A DNA stretch of 7,418 nucleotides from positions 1-7,418 of the forward strand of contig UQVA01000046.1 of the NCBI GenBank assembly GCA_900544405.1, in the 5' to 3' direction. This DNA comes from an uncultured Eubacteriales bacterium (GTDB taxonomy: Bacteria > Bacillota > Clostridia > Oscillospirales > Oscillospiraceae). The notes under the pieces were generated by a model, which was given only the letters and a program-made list of their open reading frames with translations, was not told where the DNA came from and made no database searches. The translations under genes and the position numbers were made by a program. This document shows, piece by piece, positions 1 through 7,329 of the stretch; within the stretch, counting starts at the first letter, position 1, and every line of letters starts with the position of its first letter.

Positions 1-140
1 AACGTGATGCGGCCATCCTCCGATTGCCATACAGTGTTTGGCTGATTACAGGGCTTCCGCATATATACCAGCGGATTTTGACAGGCTGCCAGGAACAACA
101 TGACCGCCACGAGCAAAATACAAAACAGTGCTTTTTTCAT
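1..140 (-). CDS. small lipoprotein, N-terminal part (cut by window edge)
   Basis: Reading leftward from an ATG at 138-140 gives 46 codons with no stop before the window ends. The start is supported by GAGGTG seven bases upstream. Residues 1-19 form a typical type II signal peptide: Met-Lys-Lys, a hydrophobic stretch, then the lipobox Leu17-Ala18-Ala19-Cys20. The protein should be lipidated on Cys20 and anchored to the outer face of the cytoplasmic membrane. The mature part visible here (PLVYMRKPCNQPNTVWQSED, then GRIT) is too short to assign a family; it resembles short uncharacterised lipoproteins of Clostridia, an impression I could not test. It follows the 181-aa membrane protein by 57 bp on the same strand with no terminator between, so it is probably the third gene of the operon driven from 1255-1288. 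No function can be given. Confidence 0.75.
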   Translation of the reverse strand, partial: MKKALFCILLVAVMLFLAACQNPLVYMRKPCNQPNTVWQSEDGRIT

Positions 141-197
141 CCGAATTCACCTCACGAAAATATGACAGAAAATGGAAAATACGCCCCGCAGTTGGCA

Positions 198-743
198 TCA
201 TTTCAACTGTTTTGGGCGGTGGTCGATGATGGGCAGGCCGCTCAGGTCCTGGATTTCCTGTAACAGTGTTTCGGAATAATCCAGCAGGAAAAAACGTTTC
301 TGATTTGAAATACCATACACATAGCTTCCGCAAAGCCGACGCAAGTCTTTCTTTGTCAGCGGTTGGTGGGAGATGCACACTTCCGTTTCATAAACCATTT
401 TCCCGGAAGTAGCACCAAAAATGATGATGCTGATTTCTCCGACCTCGCTCCATGGATGAATCTGCCCCTGCTCAGAAGCTGCAAACCCGGTTTTGCTGAA
501 GGCTGCTTTCTGGTTTGCATAGAAAAAGCTGTTTTTGCCAAGCAAGAAAGCCCAACCGGCACCAAGCAGAGATGCAACTGTGGTCATAATTTGGAGAACG
601 ATGGAGCGAGCGGCCCCCTGAATGCCAGTCTTTATCATTACTAGGAAGCAAAACAGACACAGACACCCGAAAATGGGGAAAAATACAGCTCCGGCCAATG
701 CCCAACCTCCATTGTGTTTTGTTCGACAGTTTTGAAAAGTCAT
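198..743 (-). CDS. two-helix membrane protein with probable PH-like domain (181 aa)
   Basis: The start is firm: an ATG at 741-743 with GGAGG nine bases upstream, the GGAGG lying just after the previous gene's stop codon (TAA, 758-760). Two hydrophobic segments at about residues 14-37 and 46-68 form a helical hairpin. A soluble, probably cytoplasmic, part follows. Its strand pattern, with GFAASEQGQIHPWSEVGEIS at 86-105 and RFFLLDY near 150-156, resembles bacterial PH-like (YcxB/DUF304-type) domains, in which a Trp followed by an Ile/Val-rich strand is common. The 137-aa protein at 6238-6651 has the same layout and a comparable motif order, so the two may be distant relatives. The domain call is inferred from pattern alone. 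The gene sits 14 bp behind the broken membrane gene and ahead of the lipoprotein. Role unknown; such proteins are seen in envelope-associated and unassigned loci. Confidence 0.8.
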   Translation of the reverse strand: MTFQNCRTKHNGGWALAGAVFFPIFGCLCLFCFLVMIKTGIQGAARSIVLQIMTTVASLLGAGWAFLLGKNSFFYANQKAAFSKTGFAASEQGQIHPWSEVGEISIIIFGATSGKMVYETEVCISHQPLTKKDLRRLCGSYVYGISNQKRFFLLDYSETLLQEIQDLSGLPIIDHRPKQLK

Positions 744-757
744 ATTCCGGGACCTCC

Positions 758-1218
758 TTATTTCTTTTTCCTGCGTTTTTTCTCCCTTGGGGCGGGGCCG
801 ATGATTTCATAGCTTTTCAGGATTTTCGTAAACCGATAGTAAGTAATTCTCAACCGGGTATCTTTCGGCGGCAGCGGCACATGATTCAGGTCCTCTGCCT
901 TCCTGCACGCCGGGAAAATAAGGCACAGACGCTTCCCGTTGCACATGAACTTTCCTTCCATATAGAGGTACTTTCTGAAAATTCACATTGAAATGTCAGC
1001 GCCCTGCGTGAGAAAAATGCCTCCTCTGTTCGAGGCCCCAGGATGAGGTCCAGGGGGAGGAACAGCGCAATGGGGTACAGGAGGACGGTGTTGAACTGGA
1101 CGATTGCTTCCATAATTACGATCGGCAGGATGACCCCATTACAGGCAAAGGGGATGCCAAACATCAGAATTCCCGCACACAGGAGGGAAAGTGCCTGGTC
1201 GAGGATGATTCTTTTCAA
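758..1218 (-). pseudogene. small membrane protein gene split by a one-base frameshift
   Basis: Two overlapping reading frames look like one gene. The first frame starts at TTG (1216-1218), with GAGG four bases upstream and an in-frame stop just before it. It encodes two hydrophobic segments (about residues 8-27 and 36-60), then GPRTEEAFFSRRALTFQCEF. It continues to a stop at 886-888, but after about 980 it reads like non-coding sequence. The -1 frame opens at 982 and runs to TAA at 758-760 with protein-like sequence (RKYLYMEGKFMCNGKRLCLI, later LRITYYRFTKILKSYEI and a Lys/Arg-rich tail). Restoring one T in the T4 run on the minus strand (978-981) joins them into about 153 residues: two membrane helices plus a C-terminal cytoplasmic domain. 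The TTG start is the only one near the ribosome site. It is the first gene after promoter 1255-1288. Alternatives are a sequencing error or two separate genes; the second half lacks a good ribosome site, which argues against the latter. Confidence 0.6.
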
Positions 1219-1254
1219 CGTTCCTCAGCGCTCTTTTCAGACGATCGTCCTTCC

Positions 1255-1288
1255 AGAAAAGTATATCCGAATCCGACAGAGTTTGCAA
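1255..1288 (-). promoter_or_regulatory. promoter copy 1, drives the membrane/lipoprotein operon
   Basis: On the minus strand: -35 TTGCAA (1283-1288), 17-bp spacer (1266-1282), -10 TATACT (1260-1265). The spacer end CGGATTCGGA and the TTTTCT after the -10 are identical to copy 2 over 21 bp (1255-1275). The predicted transcript start is about 35 bases ahead of the TTG start at 1218. It lies directly behind the terminator of the large gene, so this operon has its own start. Confidence 0.8.
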
Positions 1289-1310
1289 GGGGAATCGGAC
1301 GATTTTGGAC

Positions 1311-1362
1311 GAAAAATACAGCAGGGACCGTTCCACGAAATGCGTGGCATGGTCCCTGCTGT
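1311..1362 (-). terminator. intrinsic terminator of the large helicase-nuclease gene
   Basis: A perfect 12-bp inverted repeat (ACAGCAGGGACC / GGTCCCTGCTGT on the minus strand; arms 1351-1362 and 1318-1329) encloses a 21-base loop that holds a second 5-bp stem (CCACG/CGTGG). A T5 run follows at 1316-1312. It begins about 18 bp after the stop codon of the 1381-5997 gene. The T run is on the minus-strand side, so it terminates that gene and insulates the operon at 1218. Confidence 0.88.
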
Positions 1363-1380
1363 TTGCTATGGGAAAGAGAA

Positions 1381-4300
1381 TTATTTCAGCGAAACCTGTT
1401 CGCCGTCGATGACGACCTGGTCCTGCAAAAGGGCCAGCGCTTCGTCCATGGCCTCGGTGACGGCCTTGCCCAGACGGGTCACGCCGCATTGGGCGGCCAG
1501 GAAACGGTACAGGCCGGTTTTCTCCGCCGTTACGTTCTGCTTCAGAATTTCCAGCATTCCGGCGGCCAATTCTTCCGGGGCGATTTGGCGAATTTCCCGC
1601 TGGATGCTGCCCGGTCCCCGGAAGGAAATGGCCGTTTCATCGCTCCGGTACAGGAAGCCGTTCTTTCGGAGAATGCCGCAGCGTTCGCAGCCAATCATCT
1701 GCTGCGCATACTCCCGCTGGACCACGCTCGTGACCTTTTCCCGGCCAAAGCAGAAGGCAATGCGCCGGAGCAGCAGTTCCTCCGACAGGGGCGCTTCGAT
1801 TTTCAGAATCTCCCGGACCATGCCTTTCAAATTCTGCGGCATATATTTTTTGCTGAGCTTCTGAATATCCGCCATCCGGTAGGGCGGGAAGGCAAAGTGC
1901 TTTTCGGCGGCAGCCACTTCAAATTTTTCCGCCGTCGGGGTCTCTGGGGGCTTTGCCGCTGCCCGGACGGGGGCTTTGAGGGCGCTGTTGGCGACTTCCA
2001 GGAGCCGGTGCTGCTCGATGGACTTGTTCCGGAACCAATCCGTGGACCAGATGCGGTAAAACTGCCAGCCCATGTTTTCCAGAATGGACTGGCGCAGCCG
2101 GTCCCGGTCCCGTGCGTTTTTGGCGGAATGATAGGTGGCCCCGTCGCATTCAATGGCCAGCACATAGTCCGAGCTGTCCGGCCGTTTCAGGCCCAGGTCG
2201 ATGCGGAACCCGGAGCAGCCCACCTGGGTGTCCACGGAAAAGCCCTTGGACCGGAGAAATTCGCACACTTCCAGCTCAAAATCCAAGTCGAACTGTTCGT
2301 AGGGCCGGACACGCATGGACCGTTCCAGCGCAGCAGCGCCGTGCTCGGCGTAATCCAGGTACTCCCGGAGCAGGCGGGCACCGTCGGAGGAGGTCCGCAT
2401 CAGATCGATGTCCGTATCGTGCATGGAGGACACCAACTGGACGTTGCATTTGGCACGGGTCACGGCCACATTCAGCCGCCGCTCGCCGCCGGTGCGGTTC
2501 AGGGGGCCGAAATTGTGGAGCAGACGGCCCTGGGCATCCTTGCCGTAGGCAACGCTGAAAAGAATGGTGTCCCGTTCGTCACCCTGGACCGTTTCCAGAT
2601 TTTTGATGAAGAACGGTTCGGCGGCATCTTGCCGGAAAAACGGCTCCCATTGGGGAAGCTGCTGCCGCCGCTTGGAAAGCAGCTTGTCGATAAGGTCCTG
2701 CTGGGCCACGCTGAATGCGACCACGCCCAGACTCCGGTCCGGGTATTTTTGGATATTCCGGAAGATGAGGTCCACGATGAACTCCGCTTCCTTCCGGTTG
2801 GTGTGGGTCTTGCGGTCGAAAATGCCGTCCACATGGAAATAATCTACGCCGATGCCCGGCGCATCCGCCTGGGCGGAGGGGAACGTTACCAGGTCCCCGT
2901 CATAGAAATTCCGGTTGGAGAAGGCAATGAGCTGCTCATAACGGCTGCGGTAATGCCAGCGCAGGCGCAGCTGCGGCATGGCTGTGGAGCAAAGGTCCAG
3001 GATGGATTCAAAATCCGTTACGTCGCCGGTGTCCTCGTCCTCATCCGCCGTTTCGGCGGAGGCGTTGAAGAAGTTGCTGGGCGGCATCTGCCGGGAATCG
3101 CCCACAACGATGAGTTGGTCGGCCCGATAGATGGCGCCGATGGCATCCTGGGGGAAGATCTGGGAGGCCTCGTCAAATACGACCACGTCAAAGTGGACTG
3201 CATCCGGGGCCAGAAAAGAACTGACGCTCAGCGGCGACATCAGGAAGCAGGGCTTGATGCGCTGGACCAGGTCCCCGGTATCGGCCAGCAGGGTGCGGAT
3301 GCTTTTCTGCTTCCGCTTTTTCTCGCCCTCCCGGAGCAGGATGGAAAGGGCGCTGCCCGATGCGATCATATCCAGGGAGGGCCGCTGGGCAGAAAGCTCT
3401 GCCCGAATCCTAGCTTTGTTGATCTCAAACTGCTCGGTGTCCTTTTCGGAGAAGGTCCCGACGGCCTTATCTTGGGCAATGCGGTTGAAGCCGGACAGGG
3501 TAGGCTCGGCGGACAAAATGGAATCGATCCACTGGCCGTAAAACTGCTTTTGGAAGGCCCCCACAATGAATTTCGGCTCCATGTTATGCGCCATGGCGGC
3601 GTGAAGGAACGGCAGGACCTCCTGATCGTCCAGCCGGGAAAGTAGGTCCCGGAAATGGCACCAGTTGTCCAGCTTGTCCATTTCCTGCAGGCAGTCCCGG
3701 AGCCGGGGCAGGACCAGATCACCGGCAGCGGCGGAAACATTCATGAGGGAGGTGTCAAAGTATCCCTCCGCCCGGCTGCGGGTCCCGGCATCGCAGCGGG
3801 CAAAAGCAGCGTCCAAACGCTGGTGATAGGCTGCAAATCCGGCCTGCTGGGCGGAAAAATCGTGGCAGCGTTCCAGATTTCCGAAGGAAAGCCCCTTGGC
3901 AAAAATGGAGGACAAGACGTTCATTTCCCGCTCTATGGCGGCCCATTCCGTTTCGATGCTCTGGTAGGCCAGACCCAGGAAGGCCTTGACCGGGGCTTCC
4001 GTCTGGGCAAATTCCGCCGTTTTCTGCTGATAATCTGCCAGATGCTCCGCAGCGGCGACGGCCTCTTTATAAGAGGGCTTCTTCCCGTCCTTCCTGCACA
4101 GCCGTAGGCCGGTGATGATTTGCCGATATTCGGCATTGAAGAGCCGGGAGAACACGCTGCCAAACTGCCTCGTCAACTTCTTGGCATCGGCGGCTCCGTC
4201 CAGGAAATAGACATCCCCGTCATACAGGGCATCGATGGCGGCACGGGCGGCGAGAATATCGGCGCTTTGCCGCTGCAATTCCTCCAAAGCGGTGCGGGCC

Positions 4301-5997
4301 TGCTGAAATTGGGCCTTGTTCAGGAGGGCAGGGGTAAGCAGCCGGGAATCCTCCGCCAAGGCGAAAAATGTGTTCCAGGCATCCGTTTCGGCCAGGCTGC
4401 CGCAGGAAACGCCGTATTGTTCGCCGATCTCCCGCTGAATGGGCAGCAGCGCTTCCAGAAGTCCGGCAGCGGCGGAGAGATCCCGCTGTACTTCGGCTTT
4501 CTTCTGGAAGGAGGTATCCTGAGGGAGATAGCCGTACCAGGGGTTCCGGCGATAGTCGTAGCCGACGGAGGGAATGTAATCCACATACTGCTCCAGAAGC
4601 GGGGCGGTTTTTGATAAATACGCCTCGCCTTTTTCGGAAAGGTTGGAAAAGGGCACGGTCACATCCGGCAGGGACCGGAGGGCGGCGTGGGCCTCGTAGA
4701 GTTGGTAAAGACTCTTTCCAATCCCTGGCCGCTGCCGGTGGAGGGCTAGGGCATAGGCGTTCAACTGGCCCATGGCCCGCTCTTTGACGGCGATTTCCGT
4801 ATCGGCCTTGGAGGAAACGGCGCTTTTTCCCGCCCGGAGGGTGTGACAGATGTCGGCAATGACCTCTTTTTTGTTGGCCTTGTGGCTGTGAAGCTGCAGA
4901 CAGAATTCCGAAAGACCTGCCTTGCGCAGCTTTTCATAGACGACATTCAGGGCCGCCAGCTTTTCGGAAACGAACAGCACCTTTTTCCCGTCGCTGAGAC
5001 ATTCGGCAATGATATTGGTAATGGTCTGGCTTTTGCCGGTGCCGGGAGGGCCTTGCAGGACGAAACTCTTTCCGGATTTGGCCATTTGAATGGCTTCGAT
5101 TTGGCTGGAATCCGCATCCACAACGCTGTGCAGGTCGATGAGCGGGTCAGAAACGGTCGTGCCAGCCGTACCCGTGCCGCCCAGCGGCTCTGGGTCCGTG
5201 GATTCCCCTAAAATGCGGCGGACGTTCGGATTGGCCAGAATGATCTTTGCATGGTCCTTCAGGTCCCGGTACATATTGATTTTCAGGAAAGAAAAAATGC
5301 CGATTTTGCAGGTATCCGTCACGGTCCACCGGAGTTTTTCCACGAGATGCCGCACCTTGTCCAGGTAGGCGGTCAGCCCTTCGTCGTTGTATTCCGGCAG
5401 TTTTACCCCGTGTTCTGCGTCCATTTTATAGGAAAAAGTGGGATTTACGAGAATATCTTCATCGGCGGATCTGATGCAGTATGGCTCCACGGCGGAAGTC
5501 TGTTCCAGACGGATGGGAACGAGCAGCACCGGGGCGTGGTAAACGGCATCGGAGGACTCGCTTTCTTTCCAATGGATGAAGCCGAAGGCCATGTAGGCCA
5601 CGTTGACGCCGGTCTCTTCCAGAAATTCACGGGCTTTTTTATGGATGTTCTTTACGGCCACCAGTGGTGCGCCGTTGGCTCCGTACAGGAGGATTTTGCC
5701 TTTTTGCCGGAGCTGCCCGGAATACCGGGCGAAAAACGCATCTTTTCCGATGAAATTCCCGGAGCCCGCCAGTTCCGGGAGGGACGTTTGTGCCTCGTCG
5801 GGCGCATCTGTATCGCTGATTTTGGGGTCGAAAACTTCAAAGGAAGCGGAACCGTCCATTTTTTCAAACAGGGCTTCCGGCGAGGGAAAAAGCACCTCTG
5901 CCGTGGAAGCCCTGGTATCTTTGAAATGGACAAGGTTGTTGCGTTTGCCGGTGTCCAGCAGCAGTTCGGCCCATTTGTCCAGCTTTTTTGTATCCAT
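1381..5997 (-). CDS. DUF4011 / SF1 helicase / Vsr-like nuclease / DUF3320 protein (HheA-like), candidate anti-phage defence
   Basis: Encodes 1538 aa, apparently intact. Residue numbers are from the ATG at 5995-5997. I chose that start over an in-frame GTG nine bases earlier (6004-6006) because AAAAGAG at 6006-6012 lies eight bases from the ATG but would overlap the GTG. A DUF4011-type N-terminus covers about residues 5-250 (DTGKRNNLVHF; HAPVLLVPIRL). SF1 helicase motifs follow: Walker A GPPGTGKSQT (316-325); motif Ia region about 344-357; a roughly 580-residue helical insertion, usual in this family; motif II FDEAS (941-945); III GDSRQMPP (966-973); IV WHYRSR (1014-1019); V QGDERD (1138-1143); VI RRLNVAVTRAK (1173-1183). 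A PD-(D/E)XK-like nuclease domain (DUF559/Vsr, MTES_1575 type) spans about 1235-1330, with FRID (Asp1267) and IECDG (Glu1283, Asp1285). DUF3320 lies at about 1375-1440. This order is that of the single-gene Hhe defence system, so the expected role is ATP-driven movement on nucleic acid coupled to cleavage. It has its own promoter and terminator. The architecture is secure; the defence role is inferred. Confidence 0.93.
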   Translation of the reverse strand: MDTKKLDKWAELLLDTGKRNNLVHFKDTRASTAEVLFPSPEALFEKMDGSASFEVFDPKISDTDAPDEAQTSLPELAGSGNFIGKDAFFARYSGQLRQKGKILLYGANGAPLVAVKNIHKKAREFLEETGVNVAYMAFGFIHWKESESSDAVYHAPVLLVPIRLEQTSAVEPYCIRSADEDILVNPTFSYKMDAEHGVKLPEYNDEGLTAYLDKVRHLVEKLRWTVTDTCKIGIFSFLKINMYRDLKDHAKIILANPNVRRILGESTDPEPLGGTGTAGTTVSDPLIDLHSVVDADSSQIEAIQMAKSGKSFVLQGPPGTGKSQTITNIIAECLSDGKKVLFVSEKLAALNVVYEKLRKAGLSEFCLQLHSHKANKKEVIADICHTLRAGKSAVSSKADTEIAVKERAMGQLNAYALALHRQRPGIGKSLYQLYEAHAALRSLPDVTVPFSNLSEKGEAYLSKTAPLLEQYVDYIPSVGYDYRRNPWYGYLPQDTSFQKKAEVQRDLSAAAGLLEALLPIQREIGEQYGVSCGSLAETDAWNTFFALAEDSRLLTPALLNKAQFQQARTALEELQRQSADILAARAAIDALYDGDVYFLDGAADAKKLTRQFGSVFSRLFNAEYRQIITGLRLCRKDGKKPSYKEAVAAAEHLADYQQKTAEFAQTEAPVKAFLGLAYQSIETEWAAIEREMNVLSSIFAKGLSFGNLERCHDFSAQQAGFAAYHQRLDAAFARCDAGTRSRAEGYFDTSLMNVSAAAGDLVLPRLRDCLQEMDKLDNWCHFRDLLSRLDDQEVLPFLHAAMAHNMEPKFIVGAFQKQFYGQWIDSILSAEPTLSGFNRIAQDKAVGTFSEKDTEQFEINKARIRAELSAQRPSLDMIASGSALSILLREGEKKRKQKSIRTLLADTGDLVQRIKPCFLMSPLSVSSFLAPDAVHFDVVVFDEASQIFPQDAIGAIYRADQLIVVGDSRQMPPSNFFNASAETADEDEDTGDVTDFESILDLCSTAMPQLRLRWHYRSRYEQLIAFSNRNFYDGDLVTFPSAQADAPGIGVDYFHVDGIFDRKTHTNRKEAEFIVDLIFRNIQKYPDRSLGVVAFSVAQQDLIDKLLSKRRQQLPQWEPFFRQDAAEPFFIKNLETVQGDERDTILFSVAYGKDAQGRLLHNFGPLNRTGGERRLNVAVTRAKCNVQLVSSMHDTDIDLMRTSSDGARLLREYLDYAEHGAAALERSMRVRPYEQFDLDFELEVCEFLRSKGFSVDTQVGCSGFRIDLGLKRPDSSDYVLAIECDGATYHSAKNARDRDRLRQSILENMGWQFYRIWSTDWFRNKSIEQHRLLEVANSALKAPVRAAAKPPETPTAEKFEVAAAEKHFAFPPYRMADIQKLSKKYMPQNLKGMVREILKIEAPLSEELLLRRIAFCFGREKVTSVVQREYAQQMIGCERCGILRKNGFLYRSDETAISFRGPGSIQREIRQIAPEELAAGMLEILKQNVTAEKTGLYRFLAAQCGVTRLGKAVTEAMDEALALLQDQVVIDGEQVSLK

Positions 5998-6048
5998 GTT
6001 CGTCACTCTTTTCGTGGGGCTGCGATATTTTTCGACAACTGTCCTTTG

Positions 6049-6082
6049 AGAAAAGTATATCCGAATCCGGTTCGATTTGCAA
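6049..6082 (-). promoter_or_regulatory. promoter copy 2, drives the helicase-nuclease gene
   Basis: On the minus strand: -35 TTGCAA (6077-6082), 17-bp spacer (6060-6076), -10 TATACT (6054-6059), with CGGATTCG in the spacer as in copies 1 and 3. The predicted transcript start near 6047 gives a leader of about 50 bases before the ATG at 5997. In this copy the spacer also contains an imperfect inverted repeat CGAAcCGGATTCG, a possible operator. Confidence 0.82.
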
Positions 6083-6130
6083 GCAGAATGTGTACGTTTT
6101 TTGAAAAATTGCGGCGAATGGAAAGGAAGT

Positions 6131-6217
6131 GGGTAAAATAGGGCGTGTGGCGGATTCTGTATCGGAAGGAGAAATTCGACGCTGAATCTGGGAATCCCTG
6201 AATTTCTGAGTTCACTT
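6131..6217. repeat. intergenic repeat, copy A (hairpin-forming)
   Basis: Matches 7330-7415. The core 6150-6189 agrees with 7348-7387 at 35 of 40 positions by my count. It begins 68 bp upstream of the -35 box of promoter copy 2; the other copy begins 66 bp upstream of its promoter. It contains an inverted repeat AGAAATTC (6170-6177) / GAATTTCT (6200-6207). It follows the stop codon of the 137-aa gene but has no T run, so it is not a classic terminator. A 70-codon open frame across it (6003-6215) is closed by stops in the other copy and is not considered coding. The rest of this 240-bp gap holds promoter copy 2, the leader of the large gene, and nothing else I recognise. Confidence 0.75.
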
Positions 6218-6237
6218 ACAGGGCAGTTCGTGTTCTT

Positions 6238-6651
6238 TTATTTCACGACCGTCCAGCCGCACTTTGCAAGGGCCTGCTTGGCTTCTTTTCCAAGCAGAAA
6301 ATAGAAATTGCCCTGGTAGCCGTTCTGCTTTTGGGCGCTCTCCGTGGCAACGATTTCTGCAGAAGGCAAATAATAGCGATTGCTCTTTTTTAATTCCACG
6401 ATTTGCGTCCGCTGGAAAGCCCAAACCAGCTGCTCCCCTCTGTAACAGGAAATGCTGTCCGCATCAACAGTGACAGCGTTTGGGTGCATCTTCTTGTTCA
6501 GCAGCAAGAAAACGAAAAACATGGCGGCCAACAGGAGAAAAATCCGGGCATATTCCGGCACAAGGCAGACCAACGCCAGGTCGACCGGTACCATCATTCC
6601 GTAGAAAATGCCGTATTGAACGATCAGCGGCGCATCTTGTCGAAAAGTCAT
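6238..6651 (-). CDS. two-helix membrane protein with probable PH-like domain (137 aa)
   Basis: The frame is open further upstream, but the start is placed at the ATG 6649-6651: AGGAGA lies six bases before it, overlapping the stop codon of the upstream gene, and anything longer would overlap that gene out of frame. Two hydrophobic segments (about residues 8-31 and 35-52) are followed by NKK and a soluble domain of some 80 residues. That domain's predicted strands (VTVDADSISCYRGEQLVWAF at 60-79, then RTQIVELKK) fit bacterial PH-like domains of YcxB type. The protein ends in an amphipathic helix (KEAKQALAKCG). The layout parallels the 181-aa protein at 198-743, although sequence similarity is low. 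It is translationally linked to the 180-aa gene, which suggests the two products are needed together. Topology and fold are inferred; no function is recognised. Confidence 0.82.
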   Translation of the reverse strand: MTFRQDAPLIVQYGIFYGMMVPVDLALVCLVPEYARIFLLLAAMFFVFLLLNKKMHPNAVTVDADSISCYRGEQLVWAFQRTQIVELKKSNRYYLPSAEIVATESAQKQNGYQGNFYFLLGKEAKQALAKCGWTVVK

Positions 6652-6661
6652 AGGGCGTCTC

Positions 6662-7204
6662 CTATTTGGAAAAAATCTCCGGCAAATGCTCCAGAAGAAA
6701 CTGCTGGGCCCGGGAGTCATAATAAATGGCCTGGTACTCGCCATATTTGCCCGCACGGGCTTCCGTGTACAGCCCGATGCTCCGGCCACGGTCCGTGGGA
6801 ATGCGGCACATTTTGTTCTCCCCGTCCGGGACCTTCTCCAGATAGCCGTTTTCCAGGAGCCAATCCGTGAACAGCGTGGTGCGGGGCATTTTTGTATTGG
6901 GGTCGGCGGAGGCGGCGGCCAGCCGCTGGGCAAACTCCGTGATGCGGAGGGGCCGGTCCGCCGGGGTCAGGTGGGAGAGCATTTCTGGCGTCCATGTAAA
7001 ATCATTCCTTTGCAGCGGGCCAACGGTGCCGCCGTTGTCGATGACCTGCTGCAGGATGACGGAAACGTAGGAAAAGCACCGGGCCAGCCGTGCCTGGTTC
7101 AGGATGGTGTCCTCCGGCATTTCCTGGCCGGAAATGGGATCGATGCCCTGGGCCAGCCGGTCCAGGTACATTTTTGCCCGCTGCATGATCTCCAAATCGG
7201 TCAT
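6662..7204 (-). CDS. conserved-looking unknown protein, possible winged-helix C-terminus (180 aa)
   Basis: ATG at 7202-7204 with AGGAGG eight bases upstream; the gene lies just behind promoter copy 3. The protein is soluble, with no signal peptide or membrane segment. Residues 1-57 look like a helical domain (MTDLEIMQRAKMYLDRLAQG, then NQARLARCFSYVSVILQQVI at 36-55). I recall similar N-termini in unnamed Clostridia proteins but cannot assign a family. Residues 84-147 have a helix-helix-hairpin pattern (LRITEFAQRL; TDWLLENGYLE at 113-123; CRIPTDRGRSIGL at 133-145) compatible with a winged helix that could bind DNA or a protein partner. The last 30 residues (YQAIYYDSRAQQFLLEHLPE) may be a short C-terminal element. 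It is the first gene of a two-gene operon with the 137-aa membrane protein. It might regulate the shared promoters or act with the large protein; both ideas are speculative. Confidence 0.85.
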   Translation of the reverse strand: MTDLEIMQRAKMYLDRLAQGIDPISGQEMPEDTILNQARLARCFSYVSVILQQVIDNGGTVGPLQRNDFTWTPEMLSHLTPADRPLRITEFAQRLAAASADPNTKMPRTTLFTDWLLENGYLEKVPDGENKMCRIPTDRGRSIGLYTEARAGKYGEYQAIYYDSRAQQFLLEHLPEIFSK

Positions 7205-7248
7205 TTTTACTTCCTCCTTTTTGTTCTGCGCTCGTATAAAGGCCTTTT

Positions 7249-7282
7249 AGAAAAGTATATACGAATCCGGTGCCTTTTGCAA
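7249..7282 (-). promoter_or_regulatory. promoter copy 3, drives the 180-aa/137-aa operon
   Basis: On the minus strand: -35 TTGCAA (7277-7282), 17-bp spacer (7260-7276), -10 TATACT (7254-7259). It differs from copies 1 and 2 by one base (7261) in the 21-bp conserved block 7249-7269. The leader to the ATG at 7204 is about 43 bases and includes the perfect 10-bp palindrome AAAGGCCTTT close to the predicted transcript start. Confidence 0.82.
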
Positions 7283-7329
7283 GGAAAATGATAGTTGCTA
7301 TGGGCCGATGGGCACTTGTCAAGGGGCGG

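Noticed and set aside
189..209. Inverted repeat CAGTTG/CAACTG overlapping the stop of the 181-aa gene, as a possible terminator
   Set aside because: The stem is only 6 bp with a 9-base loop and no T run follows it. Read-through into the lipoprotein gene seems likely.
1139..1489. A 116-codon minus-strand frame spanning the end of the large gene, its terminator and promoter copy 1
   Set aside because: It runs through a terminator hairpin and a promoter, overlaps two better-supported genes out of frame and has no ribosome site.
1363..3645. A 760-codon open frame on the plus strand, with further open stretches in the same frame up to 6141
   Set aside because: It is exactly codon-aligned antisense to the large gene. 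It stays open because that gene rarely uses TTA, CTA or TCA, whose complements are stops. It has no ribosome site or recognisable motifs, while the minus-strand frame has a full set of helicase and nuclease motifs.
6170..6207. The repeat's hairpin as terminator of the 180/137-aa operon
   Set aside because: The stem is AT-rich, the loop is long and there is no adjacent T run. It may slow transcription but cannot be called an intrinsic terminator.
6003..6215. A 70-codon minus-strand frame across the repeat and promoter copy 2
   Set aside because: The matching frame in the second repeat copy contains stops, the conserved bases do not preserve codons, and the frame covers the promoter of the large gene.
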